Positions 1 through 9,600 of a stretch of 63,170 nucleotides of DNA are shown here, piece by piece. Source of the stretch: Burkholderiales bacterium (GTDB lineage: Bacteria; Pseudomonadota; Gammaproteobacteria; Burkholderiales; Burkholderiaceae_C). The stretch lies in contig JAFLDE010000018.1 in NCBI GenBank assembly GCA_017302655.1, positions 1 to 63,170 of the forward strand. The letters run 5' to 3'. The notes under the pieces are model-generated. The model was not told where the DNA came from and ran no database searches. It saw nothing but the letters and a program-made list of their open reading frames with translations. Numbering within the stretch: the stretch's first letter is position 1; each line of letters starts with the position of its first letter. Both the position numbers and the translations under genes were made by a program.

Positions 1-130
1 TTTCAAATTCCACGGCATTTCCGTTGAGGGTCAGCAATTTGACCATAATCTCTTTTTTGCCTGTTTCGGTGGTGTACAACTTGTCTTTATCTGTACGCCA
101 TACGCCACTTTGGTTTTGGTTGCCGAAATG
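1..130. other. AT-richer edge sequence, probable chimeric join
   Basis: The first ~130 bases are clearly lower in GC than the rest of the window, with runs such as TCTTTTTTGC and TGGTTTTGGTTG. On the minus strand they stay open in the gcdH frame. The encoded residues ([12 protein letters not shown], then a Lys/Thr-rich stretch) do not resemble the acyl-CoA dehydrogenase continuation that should follow KFGTEALK. The switch is abrupt, close to base 130, and coincides with the contig edge. I read this as a misassembly or chimera; an insertion into gcdH is the alternative. Confidence 0.6.
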
Positions 131-484
131 TTTGAGCGCCTCGGTGCCGAACTTCCAGATCGGCAGCATGACCAGCGAGGACTGCACCGAAAGCATGGAA
201 CGGTAGCCGGCATCGACCCGCTCGATCTCGCGCGCCACCAGCCCGTAGCAGACCTGGTTCAGGCCGGCGCAGCCGTACTCGGCGGGCAGGGTCGAACCGA
301 GCAGCCCGAGCTCGCCCATCTCGCGAAAGATGGCCGGATCCGTTTTCTCCTCGCGGAAGGCCTGGAGCACCCGTGGTGCCAGGCGACCTTGAGCGTAGGC
401 GGCAGCGGCGTCGCGAACGGCGCGTTCGTCATCGGAAAGCTGCGCGTCGAGTCGCAGCGGGTCTTGCCAGTCAAAGGCTTGCAT
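2..484 (-). CDS. gcdH: Glutaryl-CoA dehydrogenase, N-terminal part only
   Basis: The reading frame starts with ATG at 484 and runs off the left edge. Residues 1-118 ([20 protein letters not shown] to KFGTEALK) match the N-terminal helical domain of glutaryl-CoA dehydrogenase, an FAD flavoprotein that oxidises and decarboxylates glutaryl-CoA to crotonyl-CoA in lysine/tryptophan degradation. The motifs [20 protein letters not shown] and [13 protein letters not shown] are typical. After residue 118 (about base 131) homology stops and an AT-richer sequence follows in the same frame. The FAD-binding core and the catalytic Glu are outside the window. The gene is divergent from kynB with a 50-bp gap. 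Identity is firm for residues 1-118; the gene is broken or the edge is chimeric. Confidence 0.85.
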   Translation of the reverse strand, partial: MQAFDWQDPLRLDAQLSDDERAVRDAAAAYAQGRLAPRVLQAFREEKTDPAIFREMGELGLLGSTLPAEYGCAGLNQVCYGLVAREIERVDAGYRSMLSVQSSLVMLPIWKFGTEALKHFGNQNQSGVWRTDKDKLYTTETGKKEIMVKLLTLNGNAVEFE

Positions 485-534
485 CGGGTTCTCCAGGGAA
501 GGCAGGCATGCTAGCCAGCCGCGACACTTGCACC

Positions 535-1161
535 ATGATGGAGCGCAAGATTTGGGACATCTCCCCGCCAGTCGGCCCCGACACGCCCACCTTCCCTGGG
601 GACGAGCCCTACCGCCTGCATTGGACCGCCCGTCTCGGCCCCGGCTGCCCGGTCAACCTGAGCAGCGTGACGGCCAGCCCGCACGTCGGCGCCCATGCCG
701 ACGCCCCGTTGCATTACGCGAACGGCGCTCCGTCCATCGCCGAGGTGGACCTTGCTCCCTACCTCGGCCCCTGCCGCGTCATCCACGCCTTCGACGTGGC
801 GCTGGTGCAACCTGAGCACGTGCAGCCTTTTCTCACCGACCTGCCCGCGCGCGTGCTGCTGCGCACCTGCCGCGTGGCCGACCGCGTCTGGCGCGATGAC
901 TTCCCCGCCTTCTCGCCGGCCACCCTGGGCCTGCTGGCCGACCACGGCGTGCGGCTCGTCGGCATCGACACCCAGTCGGTGGACCCGGCCAGCAGCAAGA
1001 CCCTGGAAGCGCACCAGATCCTGCTTCAGCGCTCGTTGCGAGTACTCGAAAACCTGGTGCTCGACGGGGTCCCTGCGGGGGACTACGAACTCATCGCCCT
1101 GCCCCTGCGCTGGGTCGGGGCCTGCGCCTCGCCCGTGCGCGCCATCCTGAGGAGCCTGTGA
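535..1161 (+). CDS. kynB: Kynurenine formamidase (arylformamidase)
   Basis: This cyclase-family hydrolase removes formate from N-formylkynurenine, the second step of tryptophan catabolism to anthranilate. The product is 208 residues, the usual KynB size. It begins [20 protein letters not shown], typical of the family. The metal-binding region [13 protein letters not shown] is present, as is the downstream [10 protein letters not shown] segment. Two adjacent ATGs (535 and 538) are possible starts; an upstream in-frame ATG at 373 would run across the gcdH promoter and N-terminus and is unlikely. kynU begins 4 bases after the stop, so kynB leads a kynBUA operon. The order B-U-A is common in Burkholderiales. 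Confidence 0.95.
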   Translation: MMERKIWDISPPVGPDTPTFPGDEPYRLHWTARLGPGCPVNLSSVTASPHVGAHADAPLHYANGAPSIAEVDLAPYLGPCRVIHAFDVALVQPEHVQPFLTDLPARVLLRTCRVADRVWRDDFPAFSPATLGLLADHGVRLVGIDTQSVDPASSKTLEAHQILLQRSLRVLENLVLDGVPAGDYELIALPLRWVGACASPVRAILRSL

Positions 1162-1165
1162 TCCC

Positions 1166-2419
1166 ATGAACCGCGACCAAGCCCTGGCGCTCGACGCCGC
1201 CGACCCGCTCGCCCCGCTGCGCGCGCACTTCCACCTGCCCGAGGGGCTCATCTACCTCGACGGCAACTCGCTCGGCGTGATGCCGAAGCACGCCCCGGCT
1301 CGCGTGGCCCGGGCGGTGGAGCAGGAATGGGGCGAGGGCCTGATCCGCAGCTGGAACGACGCCGGCTGGATCGACCAGCCACGGCGCCTGGGTGACCGCA
1401 TCGCCCCGTGGATTGGCGCGCGGCCGGGCGAGGTGCTGGTGGCTGACTCGACTTCCGTCAACCTCTACAAGGTGCTGCACGCCGCCATGCAGTTGCAGCA
1501 AGGCCAGCGCCTGCGCATCGTCAGCGAGCGCTCCAACTTCCCCACCGACAACTACGTCGCCCAGAGCGTGGCGCGCGCCCATGGCGGCGAGCTGGTGCTG
1601 GTGGACGCGCCCGAGGAGATCCCGGCGCTGCTGGACGAACGCTGCGCCGTGCTCATGCTCACCCACGTGAACTACCGCAGCGGTCGCATGCACGACATGC
1701 CGCTGCTCACTCGCTGGGCGCAGCAGGCCGGCTGTCTGGCGGTGTGGGACCTCGCCCACTCCGCCGGCGCAGTGCCGGTGGACCTCTTGGGGAGCGCCGC
1801 CGACTTCGCCGTGGGCTGTGGCTACAAATACCTGAACGGCGGCCCCGGTGCTCCGGCCTTCGTGTGGGTGCACCCACGCCACCACGGTCAGGCCTTCCAG
1901 CCGCTCTCCGGCTGGCTGGGCCATGCCAAGCCCTTTGCGTTCACACCCGACTACCAACCGGCCGCCGGTATCCAGCAGTACCAGTGCGGCACACCGCCCA
2001 TCCTCGGCCTCGCCGCGCTTGATGCGGCGCTTGACGTGTTCGACGCCGCGACCAAGCTGGGCGGCATGGCTGCGGTGCGGGCCAAGTCGGTGCAGCTGTG
2101 CGAGGCCTTCATCGAGACCGTGCTGCAGCGCGTGCCCGAGGCTGCCATCGAATCGCCGCGCGTGGCGGCGCAGCGCGGCAGCCAGGTGTCGCTGTCGCTT
2201 CCTGAGGGCATCGACGCCTACGCGGTCATGCAGGCGCTCATCCACCGCGGGGTCATCGGCGATTTCCGCGACGGCACGCCGCCGCTGCTGCGCTTCGGCT
2301 TCACCCCGCTCTACACGCGCTTTGCCGAGGTGGTGGACGCCGTGGAGCACCTGCGCGCGGTGCTGAACACCGGCCAATGGCGCGAGCCGCCATTCGCTGC
2401 TCGCGGAGCCGTGACATGA
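1166..2419 (+). CDS. kynU: Kynureninase
   Basis: This PLP enzyme cleaves L-kynurenine to anthranilate and L-alanine. The 417 residues match the usual length. The PLP lysine lies in [16 protein letters not shown] (K221), and the upstream [15 protein letters not shown] holds the PLP-contacting Asp. LYLDGNSLG-like and DSTSVNLYK segments of the family are present near residues 30 and 95. The start ATG is 4 bases after kynB, and the stop overlaps the kynA start (ATGA), so kynB-kynU-kynA should be translated from one transcript. Confidence 0.97.
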   Translation: MNRDQALALDAADPLAPLRAHFHLPEGLIYLDGNSLGVMPKHAPARVARAVEQEWGEGLIRSWNDAGWIDQPRRLGDRIAPWIGARPGEVLVADSTSVNLYKVLHAAMQLQQGQRLRIVSERSNFPTDNYVAQSVARAHGGELVLVDAPEEIPALLDERCAVLMLTHVNYRSGRMHDMPLLTRWAQQAGCLAVWDLAHSAGAVPVDLLGSAADFAVGCGYKYLNGGPGAPAFVWVHPRHHGQAFQPLSGWLGHAKPFAFTPDYQPAAGIQQYQCGTPPILGLAALDAALDVFDAATKLGGMAAVRAKSVQLCEAFIETVLQRVPEAAIESPRVAAQRGSQVSLSLPEGIDAYAVMQALIHRGVIGDFRDGTPPLLRFGFTPLYTRFAEVVDAVEHLRAVLNTGQWREPPFAARGAVT

Positions 2420-3237
2420 CGCAGCACCACGACGCCCAGCTCGACTTCAGCCGCAGCATGAGCTACGGCGACTACCTTCAGCTGGACGCCATCCTGAGCG
2501 CGCAGAAGCCGCTCTCGCCCGCGCACGACGAGCTGCTCTTCATCATCCAGCACCAGACCAGCGAACTCTGGATGAAGCTGGCGCTGCACGAGCTACAAGC
2601 GGCCTGCGACAACGTCGCCGCCGACCGCCTGCCCGCCGCCTTCAAGATGCTCGCCCGGGTGAGCCGCATCATGGAACAGCTGGTGCACGCCTGGGACGTG
2701 CTGGCCACCATGACGCCGCCCGAGTACAGCGCCATCCGGCCCTACCTGGGCCCGAGCAGCGGCTTCCAGAGCTTTCAGTACCGGCAGATCGAGTTCCTGC
2801 TTGGCAACAAGGTGGCGGCCATGCTCAAGCCCCACGAGCACCACCCCGAGCGCCTGGCCACCGTGCGCGCCGCGTTCGAGGCGCCCAGCCTCTACGACCA
2901 GGTGCTGCGCCTGGCCGCCCGCCGCGGCTTGACGCTGCCGGCGGAACTGCTGGCGCGCGATGTCACTCAGCCCTGGCAAGCCCACGAAACGGTGGAAGCC
3001 CTGTGGGCCACGGTCTACGCGGCGCCGGAAAAGCACTGGGACCTATACCAGATGGCCGAGGAACTCGTCGATCTGGAGGATGCCTTCCGGCTCTGGCGCT
3101 TCCGGCATGTAACCACCGTGGAGCGCGTCATCGGCTTCAAGAAGGGAACCGGCGGCACGGCCGGGGTGGCCTACCTGCGCAAGATGCTGGAGGTGGTGCT
3201 GTTTCCGGAGCTGTGGACCGTGAGAACCCGCATGTAG
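2416..3237 (+). CDS. kynA: Tryptophan 2,3-dioxygenase
   Basis: This heme enzyme opens the indole ring of L-tryptophan to give N-formylkynurenine, the first and committed step of the pathway. The product has 273 residues. Family signatures include [27 protein letters not shown] and the C-terminal [21 protein letters not shown]. In that last segment the His after Arg is the expected proximal heme ligand and GTGGTAG closes over the substrate. I chose ATG 2416, which overlaps the kynU stop, because it gives the canonical N-terminus; an ATG 39 bases upstream lies inside kynU. The pathway end product anthranilate has no degradation genes in the window. Confidence 0.97.
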   Translation: MTQHHDAQLDFSRSMSYGDYLQLDAILSAQKPLSPAHDELLFIIQHQTSELWMKLALHELQAACDNVAADRLPAAFKMLARVSRIMEQLVHAWDVLATMTPPEYSAIRPYLGPSSGFQSFQYRQIEFLLGNKVAAMLKPHEHHPERLATVRAAFEAPSLYDQVLRLAARRGLTLPAELLARDVTQPWQAHETVEALWATVYAAPEKHWDLYQMAEELVDLEDAFRLWRFRHVTTVERVIGFKKGTGGTAGVAYLRKMLEVVLFPELWTVRTRM

Positions 3238-3283
3238 CGCGGTCGGCCCCGACAATCCGCATCTCCCTTCCGAGGACCGCTTC

Positions 3284-5095
3284 ATGGACACCCGCACCCA
3301 CCCCGCCCGCACCCGCGTTGCCACCGTGCAGGCCGAACTGCGCCGCCTCCAGCTTGACGGCTACTTCATCCCCTCCGCCGATCCGCATTTGAGCGAGTAC
3401 CTGCCTGAGCGCTGGCAGGGGCGACAGTGGCTGTCCGGTTTCACCGGGTCCGCCGGATACGTGGCGCTCACGCAGGACCGCTGCGCGGTGTTCGCCGACA
3501 GCCGCTACTGGGAGCAGGCCGAGAAGGAGTTGGCCGGCAGCGGTGTCGAGCTGGTGAAGATGGCGAAGAACAGCGCCGACGATCCCATCGCTTGGCTCAC
3601 GGCGGCCTTGAAGCCGGGCCAGACCGTCGGCTCGGACGCCAGCATCCTGGCCCTCGCGCTGGCCGCGCAACTGGGCGGCGCCTGCAAGGCGGCCGGCCTG
3701 AGCTGGCAACCCGGCGTGGATGCGTTGGCCGGCGCATGGCCTGAGCGCGCCGACTTGCCCAAGCGGCCCGTGCGCGAACACCGCGCGCCGCAGGCCACGC
3801 AAAGCCGCGCCGAGCGCTTGGCCCTGGTGCGCGCCAAGTTGGCTGAGCGGGGGGCCACCCACCACCTCGTCAGCAGCCTGGACGACATCGGCTGGCTGCT
3901 GAACCTGCGCGGCAGCGACGTGGACTACAACCCGGTGTTCGTCGCCCACCTGCTGATCGCGCCTGAAGCCGCCACCCTGTTCGTGAGCCAGGGCCAGATC
4001 GACGCGACGCTGGCCGCGCGCTTGGCCCAGGACGGCGTGCACCTCGCCGACTACGCGCAGGCCGCCGCGCACCTGGCAGCCTTGCCTCCCAGCGCTGTGG
4101 TGTGGCTGGACCCCAAGCGCGTCACCCTCGGTTCGCGCCAGGCCCTGCCCGCAGCCTGCCGGGTGGTCGAAGCCATCAACCCCAGCACCCTGGCCAAGAG
4201 CCGCAAGAGCGCGCTGGATGCCGAGCATGTGCGCGAGGCCATGCGCCAGGACGGCGCAGCCATGTGTGCCTTCTATGCCGAGTTCGAGAGCCGACTGGCG
4301 CGCGGCGAGCGCCTGAGCGAGTTGGACGTCGACGAACTGCTGAGCCGCGAGCGCGCCAAGCGCCCGGGCTTCTTCGGGCTGAGCTTCTCCACCATCGCCG
4401 GCTGGATGGCCAACGGCGCGCTGCCGCACTACCGCGCCCTGCCCTCCTCCTTCTCCTACCTCGACGGCGAGGGCCTGCTGCTGATCGACTCCGGCGGCCA
4501 GTACGAAGGCGGCACCACCGACATCACCCGCGTCTGGGCCATCGGCACGCCCACCGCCCAGCAATGCGCCGATTACACCCGCGTGCTCAAGGGCACCCTG
4601 GCCCTGAGCCGCACCGTCTTCCCGCGCGGCACGCTGTCGCCCATGCTGGACGCGATCGCCCGCGCGCCGCTCTGGGAAGCCGGCTGCGATTACGGCCACG
4701 GTACCGGCCACGGCGTGGGCTACTTCATGAACGTGCACGAAGGCCCGCAGAGCATCAGCAAAGCCATCCCCGACGCCACCATGGCCATGGAGCCGGGCAT
4801 GATCACCAGCATCGAGCCGGGGCTCTACCGGCCGGGGAAGTGGGGCGTGCGCATCGAGAACCTCGTGCTCAACGTGCCCCTGGCCACGCCGGAGAACGGC
4901 CAGTTCGGCGACATGCTGGCCTTCGAGACGCTCACCCTGTGCCCGATCGACACCCGGCCCATCGACCGCGCGCTGCTGCGCGCCGACGAAGTGCAGTGGC
5001 TGGACGACTACCACGCCACCGTGCGCGAACGCCTGCTGCCCCTGGTGGAAGGCGCTGCACGCGACTGGCTGCTGGCCCGCACCGAAGCCATTTGA
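3284..5095 (+). CDS. Aminopeptidase P family Xaa-Pro aminopeptidase (M24B)
   Basis: This predicted cytosolic metallopeptidase removes N-terminal residues that precede proline. At 603 residues it is the long, three-domain form: two creatinase-like N-terminal domains (about 1-310) and a pita-bread catalytic domain. The dinuclear metal site is complete: Asp in LIDSGGQYE and in TTDITRVW, His in HGTGHGVGYFMNVHE, Glu in SIEPGLY and Glu in VRIENLV. It starts 46 bases after kynA on the same strand, so it may be read from the kyn transcript, but no functional link is evident. There is no signal peptide. Confidence 0.93.
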   Translation: MDTRTHPARTRVATVQAELRRLQLDGYFIPSADPHLSEYLPERWQGRQWLSGFTGSAGYVALTQDRCAVFADSRYWEQAEKELAGSGVELVKMAKNSADDPIAWLTAALKPGQTVGSDASILALALAAQLGGACKAAGLSWQPGVDALAGAWPERADLPKRPVREHRAPQATQSRAERLALVRAKLAERGATHHLVSSLDDIGWLLNLRGSDVDYNPVFVAHLLIAPEAATLFVSQGQIDATLAARLAQDGVHLADYAQAAAHLAALPPSAVVWLDPKRVTLGSRQALPAACRVVEAINPSTLAKSRKSALDAEHVREAMRQDGAAMCAFYAEFESRLARGERLSELDVDELLSRERAKRPGFFGLSFSTIAGWMANGALPHYRALPSSFSYLDGEGLLLIDSGGQYEGGTTDITRVWAIGTPTAQQCADYTRVLKGTLALSRTVFPRGTLSPMLDAIARAPLWEAGCDYGHGTGHGVGYFMNVHEGPQSISKAIPDATMAMEPGMITSIEPGLYRPGKWGVRIENLVLNVPLATPENGQFGDMLAFETLTLCPIDTRPIDRALLRADEVQWLDDYHATVRERLLPLVEGAARDWLLARTEAI

Positions 5096-5109
5096 TGGGT
5101 GCGCCCCCC

Positions 5110-5124
5110 GCACCCCGGGGGTGC
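5110..5124. repeat. GC-rich palindrome downstream of the aminopeptidase P gene
   Basis: GCACCCC-G-GGGGTGC is a perfect inverted repeat 15 bases after the stop codon. There is no T-tract, so it may be a weak hairpin or a transcript-end stabiliser rather than a classic terminator. Confidence 0.4.
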
Positions 5125-5216
5125 CGACCCTGGCCATGAGCCTTGGCGGCGGTTGACGCTGCGTAGACCGATGAAGGGGCTGCTCACCTGCAGTCCTCCA
5201 TCGGAAAGGGTTCTTC

Positions 5217-6476
5217 ATGCACGTCGCCTCCCGCCTGCCCCTCGCGCTGGGCCTCTCCACCGCACTGGCTCTCTTTGCCCCAGCGCCAGCCCAGGCACTG
5301 ACTTTCTCCCTCGTCGACCTCGGCATCGCGCCGGGGTGGGAAGCGCGCCAACCCACCACGGGTTATGGGCTGAACGCCCGTGGCGACGTGATCGGCCAGA
5401 TCGGCACCAGCCAAAGCACCCAGACGGCGCTCTGGACGGCCCCGGTTCAGGATGGCAGCCGCCGCAGCGCCGTGTACGTCCCCCCCGTGGCGAACGGGGT
5501 GGGCTACCGCAATGGCGTGGGCTACCAGATCAACGACAGCGGCCACTTCGTCGGCACTTTGTCCGATGGCGGCAACATGGCCGCGGTCTTCCGCGATGGG
5601 GGCTGGGCGGTGCTGCCCGGCGTGGGCGTGGCGCAATCCACAGGGCGTGCCTACGCCATCAACGACGCGGGCACCATCGCCGGCCAGGATCTGCCCGGCA
5701 ACTACGGCTTCCCGCTGCGCTGGCTGCCGAACGGCAACGGGGGCTACACCCCGCAACGATTGAACGGCCTGGGCGGCGGCGGCATTGCGCGGGATATAAA
5801 CCAGAGCGGGCAGATGGCAGGCGCCTCGAATGTCGGCGCGTTGCTCGGTGCCTCGCACGCGGTGCTCTGGCAGGCTGACAACACGGTGACCGACCTGGGC
5901 GTGCTCGACGCCACGCGCAACCACTCCGAAGCCTTCGCCCTCAACGACCATGGCACCGTGGTCGGCGCCTCACGCAATGCCGCCGGCAAGCTGGAAGCCT
6001 TCCGCTGGATCGATGGCGCCATGAGCGGCCTGGGTGCCATCCCAGGCTGGGAGAACAACCCCCACCTCGGCGCCGTGAGCACCCTGAGCCAGGCCCGCGA
6101 CGTCAACAACCTGGGTTGGGTGGTGGGCAGCGCCTTGCGCGCCGATGGCCAGACCGTGGGCTTCCTCTGGCGGGAAGGCCTGGGCATGGTGGACCTGAAC
6201 ACCCTGATCTCGCCGGCCGATCCCTGGTTTGGCGGTTCGGACGTGTTCAACCCGCACGGTTTGCTCATCACCGGTGCCAGCGCCACCAACGACCGCGGCC
6301 AGATCCTCGTGTCCGCGGTCTACAACTACCGGCTCGGCCCCGCCAATGCCTGGCAGGTGACGCACGCCTTCCTGCTCAGCCCCGACGCGCTGCCGGCGGT
6401 CCCGGAGCCTTCCAGCTGGGCGCTGATGGCGCTGGGCCTGGCCGTCACGCTGCGCCTGGGACGGCGGCGCGCCTGA
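5217..6476 (+). CDS. HAF-repeat PEP-CTERM exported protein
   Basis: A predicted secreted or surface protein of 419 residues. It has a signal peptide (MHVASRLPLALGLSTALALF to AQALT) and then repeated HAF-type units. The units follow the pattern DLG...G.NARGDVIGQI...A.LW, YAINDAGTIAGQDL, ALNDHGTVVGAS and DVNNLGWVVGSA, suggesting a beta-propeller-like fold. The C-terminus VPEPSSWALMALGLAVTL plus an Arg-rich tail is a PEP-CTERM sorting signal for exosortase/archaeosortase-type processing. SD GAAAGG lies just upstream of ATG 5217. The repeat family has no assigned activity. Confidence 0.9.
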   Translation: MHVASRLPLALGLSTALALFAPAPAQALTFSLVDLGIAPGWEARQPTTGYGLNARGDVIGQIGTSQSTQTALWTAPVQDGSRRSAVYVPPVANGVGYRNGVGYQINDSGHFVGTLSDGGNMAAVFRDGGWAVLPGVGVAQSTGRAYAINDAGTIAGQDLPGNYGFPLRWLPNGNGGYTPQRLNGLGGGGIARDINQSGQMAGASNVGALLGASHAVLWQADNTVTDLGVLDATRNHSEAFALNDHGTVVGASRNAAGKLEAFRWIDGAMSGLGAIPGWENNPHLGAVSTLSQARDVNNLGWVVGSALRADGQTVGFLWREGLGMVDLNTLISPADPWFGGSDVFNPHGLLITGASATNDRGQILVSAVYNYRLGPANAWQVTHAFLLSPDALPAVPEPSSWALMALGLAVTLRLGRRRA

Positions 6477-6685
6477 ACGCCGTTTGCTCGCTGGCATCTG
6501 CAAGTGCCGTCGCGGTGCGTCACAGGTAGGTGGCCTCATTGGGCCGGAAAGCTGCGTGTTGGTCGACCAAACGGCACCAGACCGCTCGGGCACTCCAAGG
6601 GATGCGAAAGACCGGCGATGCATGAGGCTGGCTGCAATGCCGAGGCCTCTGCGTCGCGACGGGTCGGGCCAAGAGGCCTCAGTCG
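6477..6685. other. Convergent intergenic gap, no gene seen
   Basis: This 209-base stretch separates two convergent PEP-CTERM genes. Two copies of the self-complementary octamer GAGGCCTC occur at 6642-6649 and 6673-6680 and could pair into a hairpin. Short open frames here have no start context or recognisable product. Confidence 0.5.
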
Positions 6686-9600
6686 CTACGGATGCACAGC
6701 GGTTTGCCGCGCTGCTCTGCGAAGTTGTACTCGGTGCAAACAACCTATACCCGCTAGCCATAGCAACCAGGTCTGCGGCTCCGGCACAGCCGGCAGGCCG
6801 AGTTCAAGCACATGGAGTTGGGTGCGACCAGCTCCCGCAAACTGAACGTTGAAGAACATCTCCTGGCCAAGCGGCAGGTCAGCTGCAGAGCCCAACAAGG
6901 TCAGGCGAATCCCCTGAGCTTCAGCAGGCAGGGTCAGCACCTCCCCGCTACTGATCAACGGGCCAGCTTGCCAATAGCCACCCACCTCCAGTTCCACCTG
7001 CCAATTGAGCGAATGGGAGGCTAGGTGCGGCATCAGCAAATGGCTGATGCGTACACCCGCATCTTGGCGAATCAGGTAACCCGGCGCGACGAACGGATCC
7101 AACAAGTAGTTCTGCGCGCCCTGAACAGCAAGGTCAAAGAAGCTGCCGTCATTGTCCCGCCCCATCGGGCGCAATATGTAGGGATCGATCAGGACGCTCA
7201 GCCAAGCTCGGAGGTCCGCATCGCTCAGCGCATCCTCACTGCTGCCGCTCAAGCCACGCTGACGTGTGCTCACTACCCTTGCCGCCATGCCACTGAGCTG
7301 CTGCACCCAGTCCACCGGTGCCGATGAGGGTACCAATCCGCGATCGAAGCTCACTCCAGGTGCCATGGGCAGTGACCACCCGCGCTGCGCGAGCACAGCA
7401 AAGGGATCTTGGATGAGGCTGAGATCACGCCCGAACACTGACGCAGCCGGATCGCGATGAGGATCGCCAAGCAGGCTGAAGTTCACTATCCGATCAGCAT
7501 CGTCGAGCTGACGCAAGTCGTCACCCAACTTGAACGCGCCTTCGTAGCGTGAGCCTTGCCAATGATGCGAGGCATTCACCGACAGGGCGCCGAAGCTATA
7601 GACGTCGATGCCCAGGCGATGCCCCACCATGCTGGCCAGCGAACCTCCAAGGCCTTCCCCTGTCAGCACCAACTGTTGATCGGGGTGCGCAGCATGCAAC
7701 GCCCCCACATAGGAGACCAGGTTGCGCACATATGCGTCGTATTGCAAATTGGGGGCACTACCGTCCAGACCCCATCGACGCAGCAGGTCGGCCTCTCCCG
7801 AGAGACGGTCGGGATCCAGTCGGACGAGCACTCTCGTCGTGCCCCCTATGGCTCCGACGGCCACCTGCAATCCTTCTAGCTGAAAGCGGTCACTTCCTTC
7901 GCGCCAGAACATCGGTTCTCTCGCCTGCATGACCCAGCGGGCGAGCATCTCTCGGATGCGCCAGTCGCTGCTGAGCCGATCGGCGGCAGCGAGTCCACGC
8001 GGGGCCTCCGACGGCAAGGGGTCGAAAATCCGACCGCCAGCCCCCTTGTCCGGCATCACCGCAAAAGCCAGGGTCGAGGCGTCGCAAGCGTCTTTGACAC
8101 GTCCGTTCAGCGTGCAACCGTGGCGGAGCACCAGAGGCACCCGGGCCTGGTATGGAAGCACGTCGTTGGCGAAGCGGAACTGCGTCTGTCCCACTTGGGT
8201 GATCCAGTACCCTTCATGCAACTCGGCGCGGCCATAGATGCCTTCGCCCAAATCGATGCTGCCAGCGCTCAACAGGCGAATGGGCTCACCTACGAGGGGC
8301 AACCACTGAACGAAGGGTGCCTTGGTCACCTGCAGGATGCCGCTCAACAGCAGGCTTCCTCTCAGGGACTCCTCGGCCAAGGGCTGCGCAGGCAAGACTT
8401 GGGGCGAGCTCTGCTGCAGGATCTCCGTCCGACCGAGCACGTTGGCCTGCCCCGCGGCGATGCTCATCGAGTTGGAACCCTTGAGCCAAAGTCGAGAGGT
8501 CGGATCCAAGGACATGACGCCAGTTGAGCGCCAGCGCAACTGGTCGGCCTGCAACTCCGCGTTGTACAAGCCCATGCGGGCCATTCCCGTGGCCGTGAAG
8601 GTCTGTGCGTGCAGGGCACCCTCTATGCTCAGCGTGCCGTCGTCGAGAGACGCGCTGCCAACGATCACTCGGCTGTCACCGAGCAGTTCAAGTTCGCTGG
8701 CCAGACCCTGCACCGTCAAAGTCCCCTGGCCCGCCTGCCCAAGTTGGGTGTCGCGTAGGCTCAGCCGAGCGCCATCTTTGGCGTCCAGGTCCAACGCGGC
8801 CGTGCCACGCACAGCGTGAAGCAGTAGCTGCCCTTCCTGCGCCTGAGCAGCAAAGCTTTGGCCATCGGGCAGATCCAGGTTGCGCAAGTCCACGAGCGAG
8901 CGCGTGCCCACTGAGGACACAGAGCCGATCGGCACAGGTGTATTGGGTTCCGCATGCCAGCTGATCTTTGCGTTGTCGGCCCTCACAGATCCCTGCCCTG
9001 CCGCAACCAGCCGCAAATTGCCCAACATGAGTTGGCCATCGTGAGAAGCGTTGAACTGAAACGGCTTGCCAGAAAGTTGCCAAGTCACATCTTGCATGCT
9101 GATCAGGCTGCCGTCGCCTTGCGCAGTCATGGATAGATCGGCCGCCGATGAAGCGGGCACGAAGCGACTCCTCCACAGATACAAGCTGGCCCCTTGGGCG
9201 GCAGTCAGCCAACCACCCAAACCCATGTCGCTGTCCCGAATCCAGGCTTCGCCACCCAGCATGCTCACACTGCCCACGGCAAAGCTGCCGCCCATGCGGT
9301 CCAGTTCAAGGAGCGCGCCGCTAGCGAGTTCGACACTGCCTGCGCCACCGGCCAGCGCGTCGCGCCAGGCGACATGCTGTCGACCGGTGGTCCCCGTGCT
9401 CGAAAGCCGGGCCGCATGCAACTCGGCACCGGGCGAAACGTCGAAAGTGGCGTCGCCGCGGAGCTCAAGCGTACTCAACCGAGCAAAGCTGCCAGATTGC
9501 ATGGACAACTGGCTGCTCGCCAGATCACCGCGCATGAACAGAGAACTCGTCAGACTCGCATGCCCTCCGAAGACCCCGCCTTCAAGCAACCGCATCTCAG

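Noticed and set aside
3137-5359. 740-codon minus-strand frame opposite the aminopeptidase P gene
   Set aside because: No recognisable domain; the plus strand encodes an intact peptidase with all metal ligands.
6484-6852. Small open frames in the gap after the HAF-repeat gene
   Set aside because: No Shine-Dalgarno, no similarity in style to real genes here, and they run into the 3' end of the giant PEP-CTERM gene.
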